Positions 37,450 to 48,725 of a stretch of 64,000 bases of DNA are shown here, piece after piece. This stretch comes from Dermatemys mawii (lineage: Eukaryota > Chordata > Testudines > Dermatemydidae): NCBI GenBank assembly GCA_007922305.1, contig ML677328.1:5974540-6038539 (forward strand). The letters are read 5' to 3'. Each line of letters opens with the position of its first letter. Positions within the stretch are counted from its first letter, which is position 1. Under the pieces are notes generated by a model. The model was not told the DNA's origin. It did no database searches and saw only the letters and a program-made list of their open reading frames with translations. The position numbers and the translations under genes were made by a program.

Positions 37450-37715
37450 AAGGAGCGGCAGTGTTATAATTGTCCATAGACTCATGTGGGAGAGATAAAG
37501 TACGTGAATTCATATCTTTTATTGGACCGACTTCTGGGGGTGGAAGGGACAAGCTTTCCAGCTACACAGAGCTCGTCTTCAGACTTCAAGTCTATTTAGT
37601 TTGAAAGCTTGTCTCCTCCACCAATAGACAATGGTCCAATAGAAGATATTACCTCACCCACCTTGTCTCTCTCAAATCCTGGGTCTGGCATAGCTACAAC
37701 AACACTGCAACCAGC
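37450..37715. repeat. Dispersed inverted-repeat element
   Basis: Left phrase ATATCTTTTATTGGACCGAC and right phrase CAATAGAAGATATTACCTCA are inverted relatives; GACAAGCTTTCCAGCTACAC and CACCCACCTTGTCTCTCTC are also typical. The same family, partially, is at 35790-35858. Widespread in sauropsid genomes, from memory. It begins about 150 bp after the cassette exon. Confidence 0.6.
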
Positions 37716-39039
37716 TCATGTGGCATGATGACCGTCCTCATGAATAGGTGGATAAAGGAAAGGGGATAAGCTGGTGCTTGAAAGTCAGAAACCAAAGGGA
37801 GAATCCTATTCATATCTAAGGGGGAGTAGGAAACTGTCAGATAGGAAAGTATTATAAAAGTTTGGTTAAAAGGAGAGAGAGAATATGGAGGAGATGTAGC
37901 ATCTTCAGGCTGGAACTCAGAGTTCTGCTTCTGAGAACCTGTTGTTGGACAAAAGTGGGTTGCATTTTGAACAATGGAGATTTTAAGAATACAGAATAGC
38001 TAAGAGCAGATAAAGTTTGATCAGTCCCTTTCAATATCTGCCATAGCTCACCTGCAAGGCAGACTGGCTTATACCTTGGGAAAGCAGAGAGCAAAAAAAT
38101 TCTTTCTCATGCTCTAAATTAAATCAAAATGGTGCATAAGAAATAATTGATCTGTTTGCAGTTTCTTTGCTCAGTATGCTTCCTCTAATGGTGGAATATT
38201 TTGCTACACACACAGCACATCACTTTTTGATCATGTATTCAGGTCTTTTTGAAACATATCTGGTAGAAAGCGGTGCTCGGTATTACCCTGGGATTAGTGC
38301 AGAAGTTATGGTACAAACAGTGAAAATCTCATGGGCAGACCTTGTTCCCAAAGGAGAGCTACAGTGAATTTGGCTTCCTTTTGTAAATTATGGTAATCTG
38401 TGTTGGATTTTGCTTTTAGTAGATTGTGGTTGCTTCAGCATTTGTCCAAGCATTTGTCTCATTCCACTAATGAGATCTCACCATTTGTTTTGCTCTGTTT
38501 TTGCAGGATTTTTGTCTCAAATGGGGTGTAGAGGGAGGTAGGACATGCTCTCGAAAGAAACTAATGACGTGGAATATTACACTTAGAAAAATATTCTAAC
38601 TCAGTACACACACATTATCAGGACGTGCCAGGTGTGTCCACAAAAAGTGGCCTTTTATTTTTAAAGTAAGATGTGGAGTAAAAAAACCTTTTTATTATCC
38701 AATGTACCACTAAATTAACATTGAATTTTTCGCCAGGAATTGCTATGGTGTTATGCCCCGTTTAGCTAAATCTCCTTTATAAGTCTAGTTATAAATAGTT
38801 TGTTATGCTGTCTAGTTACTAGACAGATAGCTATATAAAGCATGAGAAAATAGCTAAGAAAAATCTAGGATCATTTTTTCCACTGAAAGGGAACAGTCCT
38901 GTTATACAGCTTTGGAGATGGATTTTCAGTTAACCTATAAAAAAGGTCTGAAGGAAATGACAGTAATATGGATGTAGCCTCTTGGAAATTCCTGTGACCA
39001 GACACCGCTGAACAATGTTTCATTCTTTTTTCCCTCCAG

Positions 39040-39231
39040 CTGCCCCTGACTCAGATGATGTAGCTCTCTATGTTGGCATTGTGATAGCTGTAATCGTGTG
39101 CCTAGCTATTTCAGTGATTGTGGCACTGTTCGTGTACCGGAAGAACCACCGTGACTTTGAGTCAGATATTATAGACTCCTCAGCACTAAATGGTGGATTC
39201 CAACCTGTTAACATCAAGGCTGCAAGACAAG
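39040..39231 (+). CDS. UNC5C: UNC5C exon: stalk, transmembrane helix, start of cytoplasmic tail
   Basis: A 192-nt exon, phase 1 to 1. It encodes a short acidic stalk (APDSDDVA), a roughly 22-residue hydrophobic helix ([24 protein letters not shown]) followed by the stop-transfer sequence RKNHR, and then [26 protein letters not shown]. The DIID tetrapeptide fits the DxxD caspase-site pattern and sits where UNC5 dependence receptors are cut, to the best of my memory. Acceptor ccctccag, donor gttagt. Because the exon is symmetric, skipping it would keep the frame but remove the membrane anchor. Confidence 0.96.
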
Positions 39232-40528
39232 GTTAGTTGTCATTTCATTTCATGTAGATCAATTCAGGCAGATGCTGTAAGGAAATGGTCTTCAGGGTGC
39301 ATGAATTATATTCGCTAGATGCTAGTTGCCCCATCATAGAGAAAAAAGGTTATGCTCATTTGTTTCTTATAGTCAAGTGTTAAAGCTTGTACTGGAATTT
39401 TTCAGACCAACTCTAGAGCATGAAACAGATGAGTATAAACTTCAGGAGAAAAAGAGCTGGAGAGACATACAGAGACTTGTAGAAATAAGGATTTGTATAT
39501 GTCAGTGGCAAATACATCATTGGCTACAACAGAAACAAGATTCATTCTACCTTGTCTTAGAATAATACTCTAATAAAGTAATTCCATCACATTATATTTC
39601 CCATTTTACTGTCTGATAATCATGTTTACTGTGACCTCTCTGCCTGCATGGAGAGATGTGTGGGAGTATTTACTACTGAGAGATGAGACATTGCTCTGGG
39701 AAAACAAGGCGCAAGATTCAGTGGGTGGAAGACATAATATAATGGTCAAAATTTCTGTCACCAGTTAATAGTAGCATAATTATTTGCAGACATCATCAGA
39801 CAGAAAATGAACATAGAAAGCTAAGACTGGCTCTTGGAAGCTACACATTTGGTCTGAAACTTCTGGCTTTTGATGTCATTCTTTGTGTATTAAAGTTACA
39901 TCAAGAAAAAAGTAAAACCAAATAGAGAGTTGTAAAAATGGAACATTAGCAAGAGCAGCACTTTCTTTGCCAAGGATTTGTTTAAAGCTAAGCTGCAGAA
40001 GGCACTGTATAACATACTGTTGATGACAATCCTGCACTGGCTGTGGGTGATGAGGAAGATGATCCCATAGGTCTTTTCTATCTCTTTTTTCTATCATTCT
40101 GTCATTGGACTGGTTGAATAAATAGGTTAATGAGTCTCATACTTAGCATTTATGGAAATAATTAATTAATAAAACTGGTTTAGTCTCTTATCTCATGGTC
40201 TCTTCTACTGAGGCCTGGCATGTCATGTTTGAAGTCAGAGTACAGACTGGAAAAGAATACAGGTTAAAAATCCTTGGAGTAGGGTTGCACTGTCGTTTTC
40301 TGTGGCAATTAGATTCCACAGTGATAGGGCCTGTGTAAATCCCTGGAGATGTGTGGATGGACACAAAAGGAGGAGAATATCGGTCTGTTAGGGCTTTGCG
40401 TATCATTCCCTTCAATATGGAGACACGAATAGATTGGCACCACTAAATTTTCACCGAGAAGGAAGTCCTCAGCTTTGGGGATACAGCCATGGGTAATACT
40501 ATGTTGTTTTTTCTCATTTCCAACACAG
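39232..40528 (+). other. UNC5C: Intron between TM and linker exons
   Basis: A 1.3-kb AT-rich intron with gttagt donor and aacacag acceptor. Nothing recognisable inside. Confidence 0.9.
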
Positions 40529-40873
40529 ATCTCCTCGCAGTGCCACCAGACCTCACATCTGCTGCAGCCATGTACAGAGGTCCTGTCTATGCCTTGCATG
40601 ATGTCTCTGATAAAATCCCAATGACCAACTCTCCAATACTTGATCCACTGCCCAACTTGAAGATCAAGGTGTATAGTACCTCGGGCGCAGTCACTCCACA
40701 AGACGACTTGTCTGACTTCTCATCCAAGTTATCCCCACAGATAACTCACTCTCTGCTGGAAAACGAGACCCTGAACTTGAAGAACCAGAGTCTTGCTCGG
40801 CAAACAGACCCGTCGTGCACTGCTTTTGGCACCTTCAACTCCCTGGGGGGTCACCTGATCATTCCCAGTTCAG
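40529..40873 (+). CDS. UNC5C: UNC5C exon: cytoplasmic linker before ZU5
   Basis: A 345-nt exon, phase 1 to 1, 115 codons, from [20 protein letters not shown] to [13 protein letters not shown]. It is the low-complexity, Ser/Pro/Asp-rich linker between membrane and ZU5, and its last residues ([10 protein letters not shown]) begin the ZU5 fold. It carries several possible phosphorylation sites (SP and TP dipeptides) and another DxxD motif (DVSD). The acceptor is aacacag and the donor gtaagt. Frame and content closely match remembered UNC5C, with the expected scattered substitutions in the linker and strong conservation at both ends. Confidence 0.96.
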
Positions 40874-43413
40874 GTAAGTTCTGCTCTTATCAGCTTCAGA
40901 GGTACCTAGTGAGATTTCAAAAGTGGTGGTGGTTTCATGGTTTTAAGCAGTGCCATCTATCTGTTCTTTTAGGCAGAAAAAACAAGGTCACTCCTTGGAA
41001 TATGATTTTTCTATGTTTAACTTAACCACCATTTTTTTTTCCATTCAGGTTTACTCAGTTATTTCACATATCCTTTCCCAAAAATCCTGGCTTTCTTTAA
41101 CGACAAATCAGAAGACTGTGACCACTTCCTTCAGAAATATTAGACCTTAGAACTTCCCTGTGTGAAGTGGGATTCAGCATCCTTGACATTTTCCTTTCAT
41201 ACAGATCCCCCAAAAAATCCAAACAACACAACTTCAATTCAGAAAGCCTCACTTTTGATATCATACATAAAAAGGACAAATTAATTAGAAAACAAATCAG
41301 TTGTTCCAGTTCCAGTTTGCTACAGACTGTGCAGTGCTGAAGCAAGACAGCAGAATACTAATTTTCTGCAGGTGATTAAATAGTTTGCCTAACAGAGATT
41401 ACATGGCTAAGGAAACCAGGACATTGAATGTGTCTTTTTCATATTTCTTTATCAGAAGCTTTTCAGAAACTGCACAAGTTAGTAAAGAAAAAAAAGCCTA
41501 AATTCTGTTTAGAGCTTGGAAAATGTCTACGCTGTTATTTTAGCTGGATAGTGGGACCCCAATTAACTAAATTTTTCAGTTAATTCAGCTTCAGTGTGAT
41601 GGCCTATTAAGAGAAGTCGGTTGGGGTAGATGTTCAAATCTGCTAGAATATCAAATCTTCACCACATTCAGGGCCAGCTTCTTAAGTGCTCAGCACCTGA
41701 AACCAGGACCAGATTTAAAAGAAACAAAAAACACAACTGCGTTCCTATTTAGACACCAAATGAAAGGGTTAGATTTCTAAAACCCCTTTGACTCTGGTGA
41801 TCCCTATTCTTCTTACTGGATGCTGAATGCTTTTGGAAATCTAATCTTTTTCATTTAGGGGCCTAAATGAGTATTGAGCTGTTGTATTCTGGGGAAAAAA
41901 GTCTAGCCTAATTGTGATTTGTTGAGCTCTGTTCAAAATCTAGTTTATATTGCTGTAAACCTGAAGTTCAGACCTTTCTAGTTAGAGGTCCAATTGATTC
42001 TCAGGTTGCTTTCCACTGTGTTTCCACATGCACTGTAAAGTCTTTTAGATGTATATAATTTAATTCACGTATTAACTTCAGTTTATAGGTGAAAAAGTAC
42101 ATATCTATTGCTAGTGTCACTTCAAAAATAATTAAAACAGACAGGAACAAATATATCCATCAGCTGTAACCCTTTACAGTGGGCTTCCAGTAATATTTAT
42201 CCACCAATTAACAGTCAGAAGTCCCTATAATTCCTCTCTGCACATCTGAAGACATACATGGGTGAGGCAGCGTGCCCAGAAGCTTAATGTATCTGGGCAG
42301 TGACAGACCTACAGGGAAACAAGTTCCAAAGTCAAAAGGCATTCATGAAAACCAGCCTGCCAGCTCTACCCTTCCTTGTAAAACAGGACTGCAGCTCAAA
42401 CACATCCACTGGTCACAAGAGTGGATGTAATGCATGGAGAGAGAGGTGATCTCGTGTAGCCAGGCCCTAAACTATTCATGTATTGATGAGGACTGTCCAG
42501 TGCATCATTTTGTAAGGCCATTTGCACACAGACACACACACACACACTCCCTTGTGAATATTCTGTTCATAGATTTGCTTCAGCTGTCTAGTTATAATTT
42601 TATGCAGGAGAAATTGAAATCCCTACATAGATTTCTGATTGCTCCTGTTCAGCAGTGGCAGCTGATCCAGAATTGCCCTGCTGCATAGACTACTGAGTTC
42701 TTGTGCCTCGTGTCCATTTTCTGGGAAGCCAGTCATTACATTTGTGAAACTGCCATCACATAAGCACAATGCACTGCAACCAAACAGATCACTAACTTGT
42801 GTTCAGTGCACGGCAGACCTGATCGGCCAAGTCTGGCTGCTGGAATTCTGAACCATTCTTTATGAATGGGCATATAAAGGGTGTCAAGTATCCCCATATT
42901 GTCCTAACTATTGGATAATTAGAAGTTAAGTACATCTAAACACTGGATGCTGACCACATGACCAGCTCCTCCCAGAAAGAAATGGCTCTTGCTATTTCCT
43001 GGGCCAGTATTCTGCTATTTTGTGGTTTTGTTGTTTTTTATTAAAAAAGAAATGCCTGGGGAGAGATGTTCCATTACAGCTGTTTGCATTTTTAGACACA
43101 GTTGTTGGTTTTCCCCACATTTCACAAGGTAAGCAAAAGAGTAACCATCTGTTTGTTCCTTAAATAAAACAAAAAGGGAGGGAAAATATCCAGCTATCCA
43201 CTCCAGTAATTCAAAACATACACATGGGAGGCACCGGTAACCAATCAAGTGACAGTAGCCAGGGCAACAGTAAATATTACCTTTGTTCTTGGGGGTTGAT
43301 TGGGAATCTGGCATGTAGGGCTTTGTCTTCAAAATTTCCTGTCATTCTTCATCAGAGACCTGGTTGCTTTTCTTTCTCCATTTCCTTTTATTTGTGTCTC
43401 TTCTGTTTTGCAG
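40874..43413 (+). other. UNC5C: Intron between linker and first ZU5 exon
   Basis: A 2.5-kb intron with gtaagt donor and tttgcag acceptor. It contains a short CA microsatellite (about 42531-42547) and weak fragments of dispersed repeats near 41660-41880. Otherwise nothing recognisable. Confidence 0.9.
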
Positions 43414-43501
43414 GCATAAGTTTGCTGATCCCTGCAGGGGCTGTTCCCCAGGGAAGAGTCTATGAAATGTATTTGACAGTTCACAGGAAGGAGAACATGA
43501 G
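43414..43501 (+). CDS. UNC5C: UNC5C exon: N-terminal part of ZU5 domain
   Basis: An 88-nt exon, phase 1 to 2, reading [29 protein letters not shown] plus two bases of the next Arg codon. The IPAGA-PQG-YEMY-TV pattern is the hallmark of ZU5 domains in UNC5, ankyrins and ZO-1. In UNC5 the ZU5 packs against UPA and the death domain in an autoinhibited state. The Tyr in GRVYEMY lies about where a netrin-dependent phosphotyrosine of UNC5 has been reported (memory only). Acceptor tttgcag, donor gtaaaa (weaker than the other donors in the window). Confidence 0.95.
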
Positions 43502-45985
43502 GTAAAATACTCTACTTGCAGTGCATTTGCTTGAGCACTAATTACGCAGAACTGGACGGGAGAAAATGTACTAACTAAAATCTCCGATCAGCAGATATTT
43601 ATGCAAAGCCAGTTGTGTTGAGGCTGCTTATTGGTTTTAAAGCAGACACAAGTGAGAGCTGAGGATAACCTGGCCACAGAGCCAGCTCTGATATTTGCTT
43701 TTTATAGGTACTGCAAAAAGCTTTCAAGCTTAGGGGAAGCTGAATCCAAGCTAGAAGTGAGAATAATGCAATAGCAAGAATTAAGTAGCAGTAAAAGTAT
43801 ATGGGTAACCTGTTGCAAGGGGCCTTTGCTCAGTGGAATAGAGGTGTGAGAAGGGCTGCATGCTCCATGCTACCCTAGGGAACACAAATCCCTGTGGAGG
43901 AAGAGTGGTTGAGGAAGGATAAGAGGTACCTAGGGGGATTTTCGAAAGCACCTAAGCAAATTCAGTGTACTTTCATAGTGACTTTTTTTCAATCCCACCA
44001 GGCTCCTCTCTGCATCCTTTAGGTGCCTAAATAGCTTTGTAAATGAGGCTCCCAGGCATTTTTAAAAGTTTTACCCATAATACCTAGTGGTTCTAACAGA
44101 GGGCCGAGAGTGAGAGCTTCCAGTCTGATATTCTCCTCTCTTCATCTAACCACCTCTGTGACCTAGGACAAGTTACTTAGGGTCAGATTATTACCTGTGG
44201 CACAACTTCAAAGCTTGGGGTGAGACATGGGCTATACCACCCTAGGAAGAGTGATTCAACATTGTCATTCCCAGACACACGCTGCATCACAATATCTTAC
44301 CTCCTTGCTCCCGGGGAACAGCAATTTTCAGCTGCCCTATACCATTAGCAAAATATTATCTAACCCTGCACTGGCTCTGGTCCAGCCAATGAGTAGGGAA
44401 CGGAGCCAAGACTCTACCAGTTCCCAACCCTCCCTGCCCATCTGCTCAAGGGAGGAAATGTAGTCCTGCTTACTCCTAGACGCCCAGACACAGGAGTGAG
44501 GTAACTGGCATCCCAATATACAAAAATGTTGCTTATTCCTTACTTCCCTGCATAGGCGTGTGGTCCATGTCACAGTCTGGCCCTTAATAATGGCAGAAAG
44601 GAGGCCTAAAAGGGCAAAGTATTAGTAGCAGCAATTTGAGCAAATCCACTGAAGAGAAAAGAGAAATCCTATTCTTTGACTGGAATAACGTGCACAAAGA
44701 CTAAATGACAAATGTAAAACTAAGTAATCATTATACAGTGTTATGCCTTTTTTCCTCCTTATAGCTAAATTCATTTTTTGGCTCAGTCCTTTGATAGCTT
44801 TTGTTATGCACTTAGCCATAGCTGTTTATATACTGTATAATATTGAGCACTGTTCTCTGGCTTGGTAGTCTTTTGAAACGTGCTAAACATAATCTGTTTA
44901 AAGAAAAAATAAATAAAAAGACTTTTTTACATTACATTATTTATGCTCTCTGTTTTGAAAATGGCAAATTACAAAATGGCCTTGTCTATACTCACAGCCC
45001 ATATTGATTTTTTTCATGTTACTTTGGGCCGTATTTTTAATAAGTCTAGCAACCTGTACTGAAAACGTATTCATCTCTTGCAGAGGGAAATTATAGCTAA
45101 CCCAAGGAGACTTTTCTTTGCCTTGATTTGAATGGTGCTTCTGAGATAGTGTCCTACATTAAATTTCTCTGCTCTTCTCAACACTATTTACTTCCTTCTG
45201 GAAGGTGGGGGTGTGCACAAATCAATTACCCAGAAATTAGTCCTACTAGTTGTTCTTCAGACATGGAAGGAATCATTGCCTCTTCTCCCATTCAGTGATG
45301 GGCACCCAAACTGGCAGGCCAATCCTTGTTTTTACTCCCCTTTAAGGGCCATGAAATCCACTCTACATGGTTCACGATAGCAGTTGCTCTGCAGGTGGTA
45401 CTGTGCATAAAACTGGCTTGGAGAAGGCATGTTTAAAGTAGTGCTGTTCTGTTTAAACCTGAGAAACAGAATTAATGTGGGTGTGCGTGTATGAAGGCAT
45501 GAATGGAAAGAGGAGTTCTTGCAATTACAGGAAAGATTTTCTGAGAGAGGAGAATACTGAGGTCAAATACACCATGGAGGAAGCAGAACACATCATACAT
45601 GTATGAAGGTGCCAGTTGACTCTAGAGGAACTTGGCATAGGCTCATCTCACAGGGTGATCAGACATAATAAAGAGTATGCAGAGCATAATGAGATTGTTC
45701 AATCCCAATCCGCTACTATGTGCTTTCTCCAGAGGGGAAGAGAGCCACCTAGCCGCTCACAGCCTCTTCCCAGATTTCTGTACTGCAGAAAAGCCCGCTG
45801 AGGCCAGTACTTCCTGTGCAATATGTCACATCAGGCTGGCGCTGAGATTCCTAATAAGGGGAGTGCTAAGTGATGGTGGATAATTCAGATACATATTTGA
45901 CTTAGATTTTTCCCAGCACCTATTTAGAACTCTGGGCTTTTCACGCTTTCTAAGAGCGGCAGTATGTACAATATTTCACATGAGC

Positions 45986-46170
45986 TACTTAGGCCTAGAT
46001 TTATAAAGGTATTTGTGCATTCGGTGTTGAAATTGATTTAGGAGCTTAAATCTCATTTTCAAAAGGGATTTAGGCACGCAGAAGCCAAAATCCCATTGAC
46101 AGATGATGGGATTTAAACTCTGAAGTGCCTAAATCACTTTTGGAAATGAGATTTAGACCCCTAAATCAGT
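45986..46170. mobile_element. Palindromic MITE-like element
   Basis: Left arm has TTAAATCTCATTTTCAAAAG and GGATTTAGGCAC; right arm has GTGCCTAAATCACTTTTGGA and AATGAGATTTAGACCCCTAA, its imperfect inverse. Similar words recur at 55630-55750 and near 43930-44050. Non-coding. Confidence 0.55.
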
Positions 46171-46983
46171 TAGGCCTTGCAATGCTGAACACAGCAACAC
46201 CTAATACTTTTAAAAATCTGGATCTTATTGCATTATCGGTAACCATTCCTAGAGCACTTAAAACTGCCGCAGACCCCATCAATCACTTCCCCAGACCCCT
46301 CATATTATATTACATATTATAACATCACAGTGTTCCAGGATCCAACCCATCAATCTCCCCCCCCCGCCCCCCCCAAACACCCAGAAACAGCAAGGTGGTG
46401 AATGTAATGAGTGGCACATGGATATAGGAAGCTAACTTGTGGTGCTATAGAAACCCAGAGGGAATAATACATAAAGGACTATCTTCAGACAGTCACTTTT
46501 TAAGGTGAAGTGTGGGCTTGAGTTTGGTAAATAAACCCTTGGAAATCCTGAGGAATTTAACTTTCTGTGTACCCTGAGTAGATATTTTCAGCAAACAGAT
46601 CAGAATAACTTATGGGAAATATATTGTGCCTGGGCTAAAAAATCCTTTAGCGCATTTCCATGATGACATTTGAAAAGCCAAATATAAAACTAAAACATGG
46701 GATGTATAATGGGAACTTTGATCCAGACCCTGCTCTCAGATGTATGAATCTAACTGGGAACCAACTTTGGTCCTCTTAGACTTAGGTAAAGCAGCACAGA
46801 GTTTCCTATATTACATGCTTGGGGACATATCTGCAGCCCCCTGAGATTTAGTTCACACTTGTTTCAGCAAAATATGAAGCAATTCTCATAGCTCAGGCTA
46901 AAACAGGAAGTCTGTTATTCCTCAAAATCCTGCAAATTCCCGTCCTCTCTTTCCTCCCATGCTCTTCTAAACTCTAGAACTGG

Positions 46984-48725
46984 GGTTCGACAGCCCCGGG
47001 CCCTTTAACTTGACACCAGAGCTCCGCTGCAGCTGCCCCAGGGCTCCGGAAGCAGGGCTCCGGGGATGATTTAAAAGGCCCAGGCGGTAGCGGAGGCCAG
47101 CGCCCTAGGCCCTTTAAATAGCTGCTGGAGCCCTGTATCTGCTACCCCAGGTCTCCAGCAGCAGGGCTCTGGGAACGATTTAAAGGGTCCAGGGCGGTAG
47201 CAGCAGCCAGAGCCCCGAGCCCTTTAAATAGCCACCGGAGCCTTGCGGCCACTACCCCAGGGCTATGGGGAGATTTAAAAAGTCCAGGGCTTCAGCTGCC
47301 GCCACCGCCCTGCGCCTTTTAAACCATCCACAGAGCCTGACAGAGCCCTGGGGTAGTGGCAACAAGACTCTGGAGGTGATTTAAAGGGCCCGGGGCTCTA
47401 GATGCCGCTACCACCCTGGCCCCTTTAAATTGTGCCCAAGCCCCAATGCTGCTACCTCAGGTCTCCTGCAGTGGGGCTCTGGTGGCAATTTAAAGGGCCC
47501 GGGGCTCCAGCCACTGCTGGGAGACCCAGGCCCTTTAAATTGCTGCATGGGGAAGCTGGTCGGCCCCAGTACGGCTGTGACAGTGCTGTTCCTGGCGTGA
47601 CCCACTGAGAGAGTCAGATCAGGACAAATCGCTTCCAAAAGGACAACTAGAGCCCAAAGCTGGGGTTTCTCCACCCTAAAGGGTTACCAAACCAGCCAGA
47701 CAGAAAAGACTTTGGTTTCGCCCCACTGGCTAGCCACAAGTCACGCAAGCAATTCCCTTAGACACTCCAGCTTCCCAGTATCACCACCAGCAGCCACCTG
47801 TCCTGGGGACAAATGGTTATGAAAACCAACACCCCAATAAAAGAAAACTGTTCTTCCCAATTCCAAAGAATCAGGCCCCAGACCCAGGTCAATATACAAA
47901 TCAGATCTTACCCACAAATCACGCTGTTGCCAATCCTTTAGAATCTAAAATCTAAAGGTTTATTATACAAGGAAAAAGATCTAGGTGAGAGTTAGAAATG
48001 GTTAAAGGAAATCAAATACATGCAGTAATGGCTTGCATTAGTTGTAGAATAACTGCAGGTTCAAATCAGAGTCTCTGGAATACATTCCCTGGAGGAATGG
48101 GTCATCAATCCTTTGGCCAGAGCGCCCCTTTGTAGCAAAGTCCCATCCAGAAGTAGGAGCCAGGCTGGAGGCTGGAGACTGGAGATTGAAGACAAAATGG
48201 GGATGAAGTAACACCCTTTTATATCCTTCCCAGGTGCAGGAATATTCTTTGTCCTTCACTGTGGAAACTTTCAGCAAAATGGAGTTTGAGTCAGTTGGGC
48301 AACTCCTGCCCCCCTTGCTAAGACACAGGATGTGTCTGCCTTCCCTTACTGGGTACATTGTATAGCTGATAGCCTTAATGGGCCATCAAGCATGGCAAGG
48401 AATGCTTAACACCAAGGGCTCTGAAATGTCCCCAACAGCATAGCACAATATTTGGAAAGACAGACAGTATAGAGTCAATATTCATAACTTCAACTACAAA
48501 AATGATACACACATACAGATAGCATACTCATAATCAGCAGATCATAACCTGGTTGTAGACACCTTGTATGACCCCCTTTACCTAATATTTGGTGCCACTA
48601 CAGGACCTTGGTTGCACCAATGGTTTATATGATCCCAGATAATTTCAGTAACGTGACAACGGAGCACCAGTTCTTGCCGGTACACCGTACCAGGGCGTAC
48701 CAGCTTACTTACACCTCTGCCTCTA
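46984..48725. repeat. GC-rich composite element: tandem array, interrupted by a solo LTR
   Basis: The left part (about 46990-47545) is an imperfect tandem array of roughly 105-110 bp units; GGGCCCTTTAAA-type words recur at about 47000, 47110, 47220, 47315, 47420 and 47530, each paired with an inverted GATTTAAAGGG word, so every unit can fold on itself. The right part (48659-48725, GCACCAGTTCTTGCCGGTAC ... GTACCAGCTTACTTACACC) is typical of the same turtle repeat as I remember it. The LTR at 47576-48658 separates the parts. Confidence 0.65.
47576..48658 (-). mobile_element. Solo LTR of an endogenous retrovirus-like element
   Basis: A 1083-bp block with TG...CA ends (TGTGACAG at left, CGTGACA at right), flanked by ACGGC and ACGGA, a 4-of-5 match to a 5-bp target duplication. 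On the minus strand there is a TATA box (GGATATAAAAGGGT, complement of 48213-48226) and, about 250 bp further, a polyadenylation signal AATAAA (complement of 47959-47964), so U3-R-U5 runs right to left. No gag, pol or env sequence is nearby; it is the product of recombination between two LTRs or a remnant. No viral protein is encoded. Confidence 0.75.

Larger units (their letters stand above)
21596..39039 (+). other. UNC5C: Intron between TSP1-2 and TM exons, containing the cassette exon
   Basis: A 17.4-kb interval interrupted only by the optional exon at 37244-37300. Contents listed separately: microsatellites (25347-25391, 27591-27632), MIR-type relics (26925-27105, 28395-28520, 33810-33965, 36250-36450), hAT-like elements (27116-27377, 27724-28341), an inverted-repeat MITE (29002-29279), a decayed long-TIR element (33327-33805), and a dispersed repeat at 37450-37715 with a partial relative at 35790-35858. 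The stretch 23470-23740 resembles an old LINE relic. Blocks 21700-23460, 23750-25340, 25400-26920, 29290-32540 and 34000-35780 show no clear gene or family. Long minus-strand open frames near 21375-22286 look accidental. Confidence 0.85.

Noticed and set aside
46356..46374. C-run as a possible regulatory i-motif
   Set aside because: A simple homopolymer-like tract with no supporting context.
47576..48658. Complete endogenous retrovirus
   Set aside because: Only one LTR-like block was found; no internal coding region or second LTR is in the vicinity.
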